A stretch of 64,000 nt of DNA from a bacterium BMS3Bbin03 (GTDB taxonomy: Bacteria > Zhuqueibacterota > JdFR-76 > BMS3Abin05), in NCBI GenBank assembly GCA_002898015.1, contig BDTM01000015.1, positions 1-64,000 on the forward strand. Direction: 5' to 3'. Position 1 is the first letter of the stretch; every line of letters starts with the position of its first letter. The translations under genes and the position numbers were made by a program. The notes beneath the pieces were generated by a model. It saw only the letters and a list, made by a program, of their open reading frames with translations. It was not told where the DNA came from and did no database searches. Positions 26,571-34,514 of this stretch are shown piece after piece.

Positions 26571-27712
26571 GCCCCCGCCCTCCGGCCGTCGTGTCCTTCT
26601 TTCCACTGTGATTGATAGAATCGCCCAAAAGCCTCCGTGAAACGATTCAAATCCATCTGAAAAATACACTCGAGGGTGGTGCATTTCGTGTTCCAGCAGG
26701 GGGCGCAGGGCACGTCGGTGATGATTTTTTCGCCTCTTTCGTAAAGATCAATTTCCTGGGGTGACGTCGGGCCGAACCAGGCGATCACCCATTTTTTCAG
26801 GGCGATGGCGATATGCATCCCCAGAGAATCACCGGTCATCACCACATCCGCCATATTTTCGTAGACAATCCCCCGCCGCAAACCCTCAGCGGTGGGCGTT
26901 TCGCGTGCCCGCTCGCCCACGGCTTTTTTGATGATTTTATTCCTTTCCGTGTCCTCCGGCCCCCCCAAAAGAATTATCTTCACGTTCGGAAATTTCTTTG
27001 AAATTCTTTTAATGAGGTCGATGTGCTGCTCGAGGGTCAGTTTCTTGTTCGGAAACCGCACCGAACAGCCGGTGTTAATGCCCAAAACCGGTTCCTTTTC
27101 CCCGATGCCCATCTGCCGCCGATACGCCCTGGAAAGAGCCTCTTCCTCCGGCGTCAACTGCAGCACGTACTCATCCCGCCGGTAATCCAGATCAAAGGTT
27201 TCCGCCAGAATAGCCTGCCCGGAGCGTTGATTGTCATAAAATTTTAATTGATCGTCGATGCCCATGCGAAAATTGTATTCCGCCTGATCATTGAGTGGAA
27301 TAATCGCCCCAAACGCATTGATGCCAAATCCCATTTTTTGACCGGCGTACACGGTCTGAATCAACGCTGAAGAATTTCGATTTTTATCGGCATTCAGCGC
27401 CAGGTCAAAACGCATATTTTGAAGAATGAGTCGATTGTCGCCTTTCCAGACGAGAATCTCATCCAGATAAGGGTTGTTTTGAAGCAGGGGAAGCGCATTT
27501 TTTCGGGTGATCCACCGGATGGTGCTGACCGGATATTTGCGGCGGAGCGCCGGCAAAACGGCGGTGGTCACCAGCACGTCGCCCAGTGCATCCAGATTAA
27601 TCAGCAAAATATGCGTGCCAACCGGTACCGGCGTGCGGCAGGTCTCACATTTTTTAAAAGGCTCACAGGGCTTGTACCCGGTAAATTTTTTGCAATCCGG
27701 AATCGGTATCAA
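26567..27712 (-). CDS. Glycosyltransferase family 9 (heptosyltransferase-like) with N-terminal Cys cluster
   Basis: 381-residue GT9 enzyme. The N-terminal ILLINLDALGDVLVTTAVLPAL block and the C-terminal VMTGDSLGMHIAIALKKWVIAWFGPTSP block are the family signatures of LPS heptosyltransferases, which add heptose to the core. Two cysteine-rich patches are present: N-terminal C7, C16, C22, C25 before the first strand, and a C-terminal CAPCWNTKC region. The start is TTG at 27712, preceded by AAGAGG and overlapping the TGA of the GT2 gene upstream. The N-terminal patch is a known variant in part of GT9; whether it binds metal is open. Confidence 0.88.
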   Translation of the reverse strand: MIPIPDCKKFTGYKPCEPFKKCETCRTPVPVGTHILLINLDALGDVLVTTAVLPALRRKYPVSTIRWITRKNALPLLQNNPYLDEILVWKGDNRLILQNMRFDLALNADKNRNSSALIQTVYAGQKMGFGINAFGAIIPLNDQAEYNFRMGIDDQLKFYDNQRSGQAILAETFDLDYRRDEYVLQLTPEEEALSRAYRRQMGIGEKEPVLGINTGCSVRFPNKKLTLEQHIDLIKRISKKFPNVKIILLGGPEDTERNKIIKKAVGERARETPTAEGLRRGIVYENMADVVMTGDSLGMHIAIALKKWVIAWFGPTSPQEIDLYERGEKIITDVPCAPCWNTKCTTLECIFQMDLNRFTEAFGRFYQSQWKEGHDGRRAGA

Positions 27713-28467
27713 GGAATCGGCCTCTTGATTCGTTGAATTTCGAATAGTTTTAAATAAAGCATGGCATTCCCAAGCGCCGTCATCACGCTGAGCAAGAAAC
27801 CCTCTTTTCCGTCTTTGAAACCGCTTAGTGAAATGTAGTTGCGCAAAAATGTGGAAAGCGGGTGCAGGAAAATATCGTACCAGTGCGCCGTTTTATGACC
27901 GGCTTTTTCTTCCGCCTCCAGAGTCGAATAGAGAAACAGCTTTTTGAAATGGTCGTCTAAACTCCGGACCGTGTAGTGAAGAATTTGGTTTTGGAGCCTG
28001 CAAACCGTCCCCTCCACCACAAATCCTTCGTGAACCTTGACCGGCGTGAGATGCGTTTTCGCTTTTTGAAACAACCGAAGCTGATAACCGGGAGACCAGC
28101 CGCAATGCCGAATCCACCGCCCCAGATAAAAGCTCTTCCGGGAGATGGTGTACCCGTCACAAGCGGGGGTACCCTGTAAAAGAGACTGAATTTCGGCCAT
28201 CAATTCCGGCGAAACCCGTTCATCGGCATCCAGGCTGAGAACCCAATTATGCGACGCTTTTGAAAGCGCAAATGCTTTCTGGTCCGAAAAATTCGTCCAG
28301 GCATTTGTAAAAACCACGACACCCATCGCCGCTGCAATTTCCCGCGTTCTGTCGGTGCTAAAGTCATCCACCACAACGATTTCATCCGCCCGGGAGACAC
28401 TCCGAATACAGGCTTCTATGTTTTTTTCTTCATTGTGTGTAATAATGATGACAGAAAGCCGATGCAT
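27709..28467 (-). CDS. Glycosyltransferase family 2 (WaaE/KdtX-like)
   Basis: 252-residue GT2 enzyme paralogous to the gene at 25827-26570, with the same LSVIIITHNEEKNIEACIRSV start, a DDFSTDRTREIA block and the LDADERV metal motif. The ATG at 28467 is the family-like start; the frame continues upstream without support. It overlaps the GT9 start as TTGA. The pair of GT2 genes around a GT9 gene suggests assembly of an LPS inner or outer core. Confidence 0.86.
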   Translation of the reverse strand: MHRLSVIIITHNEEKNIEACIRSVSRADEIVVVDDFSTDRTREIAAAMGVVVFTNAWTNFSDQKAFALSKASHNWVLSLDADERVSPELMAEIQSLLQGTPACDGYTISRKSFYLGRWIRHCGWSPGYQLRLFQKAKTHLTPVKVHEGFVVEGTVCRLQNQILHYTVRSLDDHFKKLFLYSTLEAEEKAGHKTAHWYDIFLHPLSTFLRNYISLSGFKDGKEGFLLSVMTALGNAMLYLKLFEIQRIKRPIP

Positions 28468-28814
28468 ATTTTTTCGTTGACGGTTATTCAGAATTTCATT
28501 TTTGATTTTTGACTCATCCGGATAATGCACACATTTTTCTGCTAAAAAGGTGCCGCCATTTGTAAATCCAAAACTCACCCACTGATTGATAGAAGGACCA
28601 ACGTTGAAGGCCAAAACTTCCCCCTCCCTTTGGAAAAGGGAGGGGGAATGAGGGGGTGAGTTTGAAATAAAACAATGGGCTAATTAACCTGTAAATGATT
28701 GAAAAGTATACGATAATTTAAATAGTCCATCTTTATAAAGTAAGTTGCTTTGCGTTTCATTGTTTGATTTTTATAGTTATTCAATTTTAGGATGAACCTT
28801 AATTTTATTTTGTT
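28468..28814. other. Intergenic region upstream of GT2, hairpin only
   Basis: No gene. It holds the perfect hairpin at 28618-28648 and an AT-rich stretch near 28680-28810. A promoter for the downstream GT2 gene is expected here, on the minus strand, but no clear -35/-10 pair was picked. The 14-base word GGATGAACCTTAAT at 28790-28803 also occurs at 366-379. Confidence 0.5.
28618..28648. repeat. Perfect 14-bp intergenic hairpin
   Basis: TTCCCCCTCCCTTT (28618-28631) and its exact reverse complement (28635-28648) flank a GGA loop. Neither strand carries a T tract after the stem, so it is unlikely to be a simple intrinsic terminator. The text resembles a dispersed palindromic repeat rather than a gene-specific signal. 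Confidence 0.6.
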
Positions 28815-29897
28815 TCAGTCCCTGCCAAGCATTTTTACGGTTTCCTGAAACACTTCCCGGACGCTCAAATAATGCATGCAATCCAGAAGCGGGCATTTCA
28901 ACCGGTTACACCCGAGACAGGGAATTTCCCAATGCGCCACCCCCCGATTTTTTTTACCGTACGGCCCCTGTAATTTCGAGTTAGTGGGCCCGTAAATCCC
29001 GAGCGTGGGTGTTCCCACCGCAGCCGAAATGTGCATGGGGCCGGAATCATTGCTCACCAGCGCACTCAGCCTTTTGCACAGAGCGGCTAATTGATTCAAG
29101 GACGTGGGCGGCGCCAAATAAGCATGCTCACCAATGCCGGCCGCTATTCTTTGGGCGGTCTTTTTCTCGCCCGGCCCCCAGAGCACCACCAACGAAGCGT
29201 TCAATTGGTCGCTCAGGCGGTGCCCCAGTTCAATAAACTTCTCATCCGGCCAGCGTTTTGCAGGCCAGCTTCCCGAGGGATTTAAACCGATGACCCGCCG
29301 GTTTCGAAACCGTCTGTGCGCAAACCACTCTGTTATGAAAGCACTGTCCTCAGCCGTGACATACACTCCGGGCTGCGCAGTGAAAATGGGGATCGAGAGC
29401 GCTCTCAGAGCATCCAGATTAAACTCAACTTCGTGAACTTCCGCGCCTCTGTTCAGCACAACCCGGTTGTACGCGAGCTGCCTCCCCCGAAAATTATACC
29501 CCACCCGTTTCGCGGCCCCCGTGGCTAACGTCATGATGGCACTGCGGGGATTGCCAAAAAGGTCGAAGACAAGATCGTACTTTTGAGCGTGAAGATGCCT
29601 TAAAAACGCCGCATCGAGGCACCAGCGCCTGGGCACGGACGTCCTTTTCCACCGCTGCCGGGGATAAACGATGATCTGATTTAAGTCCGGATGATGCGCC
29701 ACAATCGCCGCCGAAGGTGGTTCCGTCAAAAAATCAATGTCCGCATCCGGAAAGGCGCCCCGTAAATTTTCAATGACCGGTGTCGCCAAAACAACATCCC
29801 CAATCGCCCTTAACTTTATAATTAAAATTTTCTGTATTTGTGATAACCCTTCAAAAGAATATAAATTTTGTCTGGGATGAGTTTCTTTTAAATTCAC
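28815..29897 (-). CDS. Glycosyltransferase family 9 (LPS heptosyltransferase-like)
   Basis: 360-residue GT9 enzyme with ILIIKLRAIGDVVLATPVIENLR at the N-terminus and SNDSGPMHISAAVGTPTLGIYGPT as the C-terminal nucleotide-sugar block; both are typical of WaaF/WaaC. A C-terminal cysteine group (CLGCNRLKCPLLDC) resembles that in the other GT9 of the cluster. The start is GTG at 29897. It is 25 bp after the M50 protease gene. It probably adds heptose to the LPS core; which position is unknown. Confidence 0.88.
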   Translation of the reverse strand: MNLKETHPRQNLYSFEGLSQIQKILIIKLRAIGDVVLATPVIENLRGAFPDADIDFLTEPPSAAIVAHHPDLNQIIVYPRQRWKRTSVPRRWCLDAAFLRHLHAQKYDLVFDLFGNPRSAIMTLATGAAKRVGYNFRGRQLAYNRVVLNRGAEVHEVEFNLDALRALSIPIFTAQPGVYVTAEDSAFITEWFAHRRFRNRRVIGLNPSGSWPAKRWPDEKFIELGHRLSDQLNASLVVLWGPGEKKTAQRIAAGIGEHAYLAPPTSLNQLAALCKRLSALVSNDSGPMHISAAVGTPTLGIYGPTNSKLQGPYGKKNRGVAHWEIPCLGCNRLKCPLLDCMHYLSVREVFQETVKMLGRD

Positions 29898-29922
29898 AAA
29901 ATGTGCACCCTACTTACAGTCA

Positions 29923-30582
29923 TCAGATAAATAGTCTCATAATCGCCAAATAGGAGCTGAACACCATTTTAACCGGCCAGAAGGCCAGGTTGATCAGAGG
30001 CGTCACGATCACCAGGATCAGAATAAAAAAACCGTACGGCTGAAGTCTGGCCATAAATTCATGTCCGCCGGGAGGCAGGATATTTTCCAGAATGTGGGAT
30101 CCGTCCAGGGGCGGAATGGGAATCAAATTGAAAAATGCAAGTACTAAATTAATCAGCATTCCGGACGCCATCACTTGAAAGTAGCTGTGCAGAAAACCGG
30201 CCGAAAAATGAAGCGATTGAAATAAACTAATGGTCAGAATCGCAAAAATTAAAAACAGTAAAGAAAGTGCAATGTTAGAGGCCGGTCCCGCCAGGGAAAC
30301 AATAATTTCGTCCCGCTTTCGATTGCGGAAATAGGCCGGATTTATGGGAACCGGTTTTGCCCATCCGAAAAGGATATTCGTGCGTGTCACCAGAAAAAGC
30401 AGCGGCACAATAATCGAGCCGATGATATCGATGTGAGGAATCGGATTTAATGTAATTCGCCCCATCATTTTTGCCGTCGGATCGCCTGCCCGGTTGGCCG
30501 CTATCCCGTGGGCACATTCGTGAATAATAATCGAAAACAGCAGCACAGGAATAAACAATATTTTATCAACCCAGGTTTCCAT
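29923..30582 (-). CDS. Site-2 protease family (M50) membrane metalloprotease
   Basis: 219-residue membrane protein with a zinc motif HECAH near residue 22 and the second motif LIPIPPLDG (NPxPPLDG-type) near residue 157. About five hydrophobic segments are visible. These compact M50 proteins cut within the membrane; the substrate is unknown. It sits 37 bp after the SDR gene. No PDZ domain is present, unlike RseP. Confidence 0.9.
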   Translation of the reverse strand: METWVDKILFIPVLLFSIIIHECAHGIAANRAGDPTAKMMGRITLNPIPHIDIIGSIIVPLLFLVTRTNILFGWAKPVPINPAYFRNRKRDEIIVSLAGPASNIALSLLFLIFAILTISLFQSLHFSAGFLHSYFQVMASGMLINLVLAFFNLIPIPPLDGSHILENILPPGGHEFMARLQPYGFFILILVIVTPLINLAFWPVKMVFSSYLAIMRLFI

Positions 30583-30619
30583 ATTTCATTTTTACCTTTC
30601 CAAATGTGTTCAGTACTTT

Positions 30620-31354
30620 TTATAAAATTGCCCGGCCGCCATCCACCGGAATGACGGCACCGGTCATAAAATCGGAACCGGCTAACAGAAAATAAATTGC
30701 TTCGGTCACATCCCGCAGGTTTCCCACGCGTTTCAGAAGCGTCTGTTCCGACGAAATCGCCTTCTGTTCGTCTGTATAATTTTCAGGCAGAAGCACCGGG
30801 CCGGGAGCCACGGCATTTACGGTCACTTTCGGCGCCAGCGCCTTCGCCAGCGCCTGCGTCAGCATAATCAACCCCGCTTTTGAAACGGAATAAGGAATAA
30901 AATTAGCCCACGGGCGGATGCCCCCCACGTCTGCGATGTTTATAATTTTGCCGTTTCCCTTTTCCAGCATGATTTTGCTGACCTCACGCGACAATAAAAA
31001 CGGCGCCCGCAGATTAACACGCATGAATTTTTCCCAGTCGTGTTCCGAAATATCCGGAAACGGCGTTCGATAAAAAACGGCCGCATTGTTAATGAGCACA
31101 TCCACTGTCCCGAATCTGTCCACAGTTTGTGCGACAAGCCGTCGAATCTGGAACGGGTCGGCCAGATCCGCCTGTAAAGCGACGGCCTCCACATTTTTCC
31201 CCTGCAATTCCCGAACGAATTTACGGGCAGACACGACCGACCGGTTGTAATGAATCACCAATTTGGGAGAATCCTCTGCCAGCCTGGCGGCAATGGCTTT
31301 CCCTACCCGCTGTGCTGCGCCCGTGATGATAATAACCCTGTTTTTAAGCTCCAT
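30620..31354 (-). CDS. SDR oxidoreductase (pteridine-reductase-like)
   Basis: 244-residue classical SDR. The cofactor motif is TGAAQRVGKAIA with R at position 17, and the catalytic YxxxK is YSVSK. The TGAAQRVG start and HYNRS loop resemble the pteridine reductase/FolM branch that reduces dihydrobiopterin or dihydrofolate, but other SDRs share this pattern. The start codon overlaps the Xer recombinase gene by 11 bp, so both are cotranslated. NADPH is likely because of the Arg in the loop. Confidence 0.85.
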   Translation of the reverse strand: MELKNRVIIITGAAQRVGKAIAARLAEDSPKLVIHYNRSVVSARKFVRELQGKNVEAVALQADLADPFQIRRLVAQTVDRFGTVDVLINNAAVFYRTPFPDISEHDWEKFMRVNLRAPFLLSREVSKIMLEKGNGKIINIADVGGIRPWANFIPYSVSKAGLIMLTQALAKALAPKVTVNAVAPGPVLLPENYTDEQKAISSEQTLLKRVGNLRDVTEAIYFLLAGSDFMTGAVIPVDGGRAIL

Positions 31355-32282
31355 CTTCCGACACTTTCTCCCGCGGATGAAACGTCCGGTGAACCTCTTT
31401 TAAATAATCGCGATCCAGGTGCGTATAAATTTGCGTGGTCGAAATGTCCGCGTGCCCCAGCATTTCCTGAACGGCACGCAAATCCGCTCCTCCTTCCAGT
31501 AAATGGGTGGCAAACGAGTGCCGAAGCGTGTGCGGACTGACGTTTTTCTTCACGCCGGCCATCGCCGCGTATTTCTTCAAAATCACAAAATAGGCCATCC
31601 GGGTCAGCGGCCTTCCATTCCGGCTTAAAAACAGCACATCGCCCGAAATGCCCGCCCGGGACAATTTTGACCGCACCTCATTCTGATATTTTTGCACAAA
31701 TTCCTGCGCAATCCTGCCGAACGGCACCACCCGCTCTTTCGAACCTTTCCCAAAAATACGGACAAATCTTTCTTCGAAAAAGAGATCTTTTTGTGTGACC
31801 CGAACCAGTTCCGACGCGCGTATTCCGGTGGCGTACCCAAACTCGATCATCGCCCGGTCGCGCAGACCAAGCGGCGTGGCGACGTCAGGCTGTTCGAGAA
31901 TGGACATCACTTGCGGCACCGAAAGAACAACCGGAATTTTCCGGCGCAGTTTGGGTGCATCCAGATTTTCCGTGGGATTCTGCACGGTTTCCGCTTCATC
32001 CACTAAAAACTGGTGAAACGACCGCAGCGAAGAGATCATTCGCCCAAGACTCGCCGGTGCATACCCAAGATCATTTAAGTAGAACACAAAATTCAACAGC
32101 GTTTGAATCGAAACATCTGAAAATTTTTGAACGCCCTCATTTTCCAGAAATTCCGTATATCGAAGGAGATCGAAGGAATAGGCCCGGACTGTGTGCTCCG
32201 AAAGTCCCTCTTCAAGGCGAATAAAATTTATGAAACGGTCCACCCACAGCAAAAGATACGGATTAACCGTCTGCGTTTCCAT
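31344..32282 (-). CDS. Tyrosine recombinase XerC/XerD-like
   Basis: 312-residue tyrosine recombinase with the phage-integrase N-terminal SAM-like domain and the catalytic domain. Catalytic residues are visible: R in TGIRASEL, K in GKGSKERVVP, H-x-x-R in HTLRHSFATH, H in LGHADIST and the nucleophile Y in QIYTHL. The length and lack of extra domains fit chromosomal XerC/D, which resolves chromosome dimers at dif, rather than an integrase of a mobile element. I choose ATG at 32282 (METQTV); the frame extends upstream. It overlaps the SDR gene. Confidence 0.93.
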   Translation of the reverse strand: METQTVNPYLLLWVDRFINFIRLEEGLSEHTVRAYSFDLLRYTEFLENEGVQKFSDVSIQTLLNFVFYLNDLGYAPASLGRMISSLRSFHQFLVDEAETVQNPTENLDAPKLRRKIPVVLSVPQVMSILEQPDVATPLGLRDRAMIEFGYATGIRASELVRVTQKDLFFEERFVRIFGKGSKERVVPFGRIAQEFVQKYQNEVRSKLSRAGISGDVLFLSRNGRPLTRMAYFVILKKYAAMAGVKKNVSPHTLRHSFATHLLEGGADLRAVQEMLGHADISTTQIYTHLDRDYLKEVHRTFHPREKVSEDGA

Positions 32283-32290
32283 CTCAGCCT

Positions 32291-32983
32291 TTACCACAAC
32301 TTTGTACTGCCCGGACAAACCTTCTGGCACAAACCACAAATCATGACCCCAATACCTTTCTTTCGGGAAAAATAATCGAGCAGGGAGAAACAGCGATCAA
32401 AGTCAAAATCTCCCGAAGATTCCCCCAGGACATCCACAGGACATTCATCCACGCAACGGCGGCATTCCCCACAGCCAAAAGCCGCCTGTTCACGGGCTGC
32501 CGGAAGCGGAAGATTGGTGAGAACCGTCACCAATCGCACCTGCGCCCCAAATTCTTTCGTCACTAAAAGATTGTTTCTTCCAAACCACCCGAGTCCCGCT
32601 GCAACCGCCGTGTGACGATGCGAAACGTGGGCATTCTGCTTTTTCCAGTCTAAAATTTGAGAAGCCGCGATGGGAAGAGCCCGGTAACCCATCTCCTGAA
32701 TTTTATTCGTAATCGCAAATGCGATACCGTCGAGTACGGCATTCGCCTGTTTGTAATGCCACTTGTAGAGGTGCGTCGGACGGTCATCCAGACTTTCCAA
32801 AACCGCTCGTGACAGGCGAACGGCCACTGAAATGGCGTAAGGCCAGCTTTGAAACTCGCCGGGGGTGAGATCGAAATAGCGTTTTAATTTAGGTTCAATT
32901 CCGGCAATTCCGACTTTCACCGCACCGCCCTGTTCTGCCAAGTGCTTGATTTCTTCAAAATTATTTTGAGCCGTCTCCGACAT
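32291..32983 (-). CDS. QueG-like iron-sulfur protein (short epoxyqueuosine reductase paralogue)
   Basis: 230-residue protein related to the cobalamin-dependent epoxyqueuosine reductase QueG. The N-terminal block with KWHYKQANAVLDGIAFA and HRHTAVAAGLGWFGRNNLLVTKEFGAQVRLVTVLT is family-like, followed by two 4Fe-4S motifs: CGECRRCVDECP and CGLCQKVCPG. The true QueG has a C-terminal HEAT-repeat extension that this protein lacks. Paralogues of this length are common and their substrates are unknown. It starts 2 bp after the unknown gene upstream and ends 8 bp before the Xer start. Confidence 0.75.
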   Translation of the reverse strand: MSETAQNNFEEIKHLAEQGGAVKVGIAGIEPKLKRYFDLTPGEFQSWPYAISVAVRLSRAVLESLDDRPTHLYKWHYKQANAVLDGIAFAITNKIQEMGYRALPIAASQILDWKKQNAHVSHRHTAVAAGLGWFGRNNLLVTKEFGAQVRLVTVLTNLPLPAAREQAAFGCGECRRCVDECPVDVLGESSGDFDFDRCFSLLDYFSRKKGIGVMICGLCQKVCPGSTKLW

Positions 32984-32985
32984 CG

Positions 32986-33420
32986 TTATTCCGACAAAAC
33001 TTTTTCTGTCAGAGACAATGCCACACCCGACAACACGACTTCCGGGCCCATTTGGGTGAAATCGCCGGAAAGCACTTCCCGATCCACATTGGCATACAAT
33101 GAACAGGAAGCGCCGCTTTCAACAATCAGCCCGCACACTTTTCCGGGGGATTCCGCCACAAATGTCACTTCTCCCAGAGAGGCACTCACAACGTAACCCG
33201 TGCAAAAATGAAGCTGAAGATGCGAATCCTGGGTGTACACGGAAATCAAATTCCCCATTCGCTCACCAATCGGAATATTCGAATAAATTTCAATGGAAAT
33301 CTTCCGATTCTCCTCCCGATCCGAAATGATCATTCGCCAGGCATTGCCGGATTTCCGGGCTGTGGTTTTCAGAGGTGCTGCTATTTTTTGAATATCCGAT
33401 TCTTTAAAAATGAAGTCCAT
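32986..33420 (-). CDS. Conserved-looking protein of unknown function
   Basis: 144-residue protein with no signal peptide or membrane segment and no motif I recognise. It is mostly beta-prone with short hydrophobic strands (GEVTFVAESPGKVCGLIVESGA) and ends in an amphipathic helix (SGVALSLTEKVLSE). It is the first gene of a tight minus-strand unit with the QueG-like protein, the Xer recombinase and the SDR, so it is likely expressed with them. Function unknown. Confidence 0.65.
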   Translation of the reverse strand: MDFIFKESDIQKIAAPLKTTARKSGNAWRMIISDREENRKISIEIYSNIPIGERMGNLISVYTQDSHLQLHFCTGYVVSASLGEVTFVAESPGKVCGLIVESGASCSLYANVDREVLSGDFTQMGPEVVLSGVALSLTEKVLSE

Positions 33421-33598
33421 TGAGTTCTCCCGACTTTTTATTTATCCTATCATACGAAGATATTCATAGAATGATTCTTTTTAAATATGCATTTTTTATA
33501 GAATAATTTCAAGAGTTAATTTTTTGCCCGATTTAAATAATTCAGTCGAACTCGAATGCGGCCGCTTTTTTAATTCGCAAATTTTCGGTAAAAAAAAA

Positions 33599-33618
33599 CC
33601 CCGATTTTTCAATCGGGG
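33599..33618 (-). terminator. Intrinsic terminator for cspA
   Basis: On the minus strand CCCCGATT-loop-AATCGGGG (33599-33606 and 33611-33618) forms an 8-bp stem with a 4-nt loop, followed by nine T residues. It lies about 50 bp after the cspA stop codon. Confidence 0.9.
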
Positions 33619-33665
33619 CCGTTGTTAAACTAATCAGGTTAATGATCGTCTTTGGATCTCCCCCT

Positions 33666-33866
33666 TTATAATTTAACAACCTTTGTCGCCTGAAGTCCTT
33701 TTTCTCCTTGAACTGCTTCAAATTCTACTTCTTCTCCCTCCGCGAGAGAACGGTAGCCTTCGCCATCAATCGTCGTGTAATGAACGAAGACATCAGGTCC
33801 ATCATCCTGTTCAATGAAACCATAACCCTTATTTTCATTGAACCATTTCACTTTACCGTGAGTCAT
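33666..33866 (-). CDS. cspA: Cold shock protein (CspA family)
   Basis: 66-residue single cold-shock domain. RNP1 KGYGFIEQ and RNP2 DVFVHYTTI are intact, so it should bind single-stranded RNA/DNA. AAGGAGG precedes the ATG. A sigma70-like promoter (33966-33994) puts the start of transcription about 95 bases upstream, leaving a UTR of the size often seen in cold-shock mRNAs, and a strong terminator follows. It is a monocistronic gene. Confidence 0.96.
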   Translation of the reverse strand: MTHGKVKWFNENKGYGFIEQDDGPDVFVHYTTIDGEGYRSLAEGEEVEFEAVQGEKGLQATKVVKL

Positions 33867-33965
33867 TAAAAAACCTCCTTAATAATACATAAAACAACCC
33901 GTTATGGAAAATCATTGAGCTAAAACATTTGATTTTCCTGCAGGGTTTACATCTGATACAAAGTT

Positions 33966-33994
33966 AATGTAAGCATTCAATACTACATTGTCAA
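33966..33994 (-). promoter_or_regulatory. Sigma70-like promoter for cspA
   Basis: Minus strand: TTGACA (33989-33994), 17-bp spacer, TACATT (33966-33971). A perfect -35 and four of six -10 bases. Expected start of transcription about 33959, giving a leader of roughly 93 bases. Confidence 0.65.
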
Positions 33995-34078
33995 GAAAAA
34001 AATTATTAAATTCCATTTTTTTTATGATTAATTTCAACTTTTCGGCCGCAAAATCACCAAATCACAAAGAAACGCAAA

Positions 34079-34099
34079 GGGCAGACACAAGGCCTGCCC
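34079..34099. repeat. GGGCAG...CTGCCC inverted repeat
   Basis: GGGCAG (34079-34084) and CTGCCC (34094-34099) flank ACACAAGGC. The surrounding text (CAGACACAAGGCCTGCCCC) has the look of a dispersed palindromic repeat seen in several bacterial genomes; only this copy is in the window. Confidence 0.45.
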
Positions 34100-34123
34100 C
34101 TACGGAAATAAATGCGTCCGACA

Positions 34124-34163
34124 TAGGTGGAGCTCTCCGCCTTTGGCCATTGGCGTCCACCTA
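34124..34163. repeat. TAGGTGGA...TCCACCTA inverted repeat
   Basis: TAGGTGGA (34124-34131) and its exact reverse complement (34156-34163) flank a 24-base loop that also contains GGC-rich sequence. It is one of a series of tandem inverted repeats in this region. Confidence 0.45.
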
Positions 34164-34168
34164 AGTAA

Positions 34169-34233
34169 GGGCAATGCATTCGGTGACAAAATTGCTGCAA
34201 ATGGACAAATCATTTCCTGCGAATGCATCGCCC
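34169..34233. repeat. 65-bp element with 14-bp inverted ends
   Basis: GGGCAATGCATTCG (34169-34182) and CGAATGCATCGCCC (34220-34233) are inverted with one mismatch around a 37-base centre. The ends and size resemble a palindromic intergenic repeat unit. Its relation to the neighbouring repeats is not clear. Confidence 0.5.
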
Positions 34234-34439
34234 CAACAGATAGAATAATAGCCCTGAAATACGATCCTGCAAAACCATTACCGAAGATCCATTCGATTAA
34301 CGGAATTATTTTTATCGATACAACCCCATAACAATCCATTTCATATTTTCGGGGTTTTAACCCCCAAGGATTGAGTGAACCGCCCCTAAATCCGCTCTTG
34401 ATAGGCGTGGTCCGCCGTAGGCGGAAGGGGACTTCTGTT

Positions 34440-34514
34440 GAGGGGTGAAATAGTGATTTTGGTTCAAAAACAGGATTGAGATTTTGGCGATAAAATGATC
34501 CTATTTTCACCCCT
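34440..34514. repeat. 75-bp element with inverted GGGGTGAAAnTAG ends
   Basis: GAGGGGTGAAATAG (34440-34453) is inverted at 34501-34514 (CTATTTTCACCCCT), with one extra A in the right arm. The right arm abuts the stop codon of the dolichol-kinase-like gene. The loop of about 47 bases is too long for a standard intrinsic terminator. Confidence 0.45.

Larger units (their letters stand above)
33867..34513. other. Intergenic region with cspA promoter and repeat island
   Basis: The first 130 bp hold the cspA leader and promoter. From about 34079 to 34514 there is a run of short inverted repeats, each listed as a separate feature, with no convincing gene. The long frames across the repeats read like translated repeats and are rejected. 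Confidence 0.6.

Noticed and set aside
33959..33975. TAnnTTTG match (TAACTTTG) near the cspA promoter
   Set aside because: The spacing to the upstream TTG does not fit the Bacteroidetes promoter, while the TTGACA-17-TACATT reading is a better fit.
34100..34510. Open frames on both strands in the repeat region
   Set aside because: They run through inverted repeats, have no ribosome-binding site and no domain; they read as translated repeat text.
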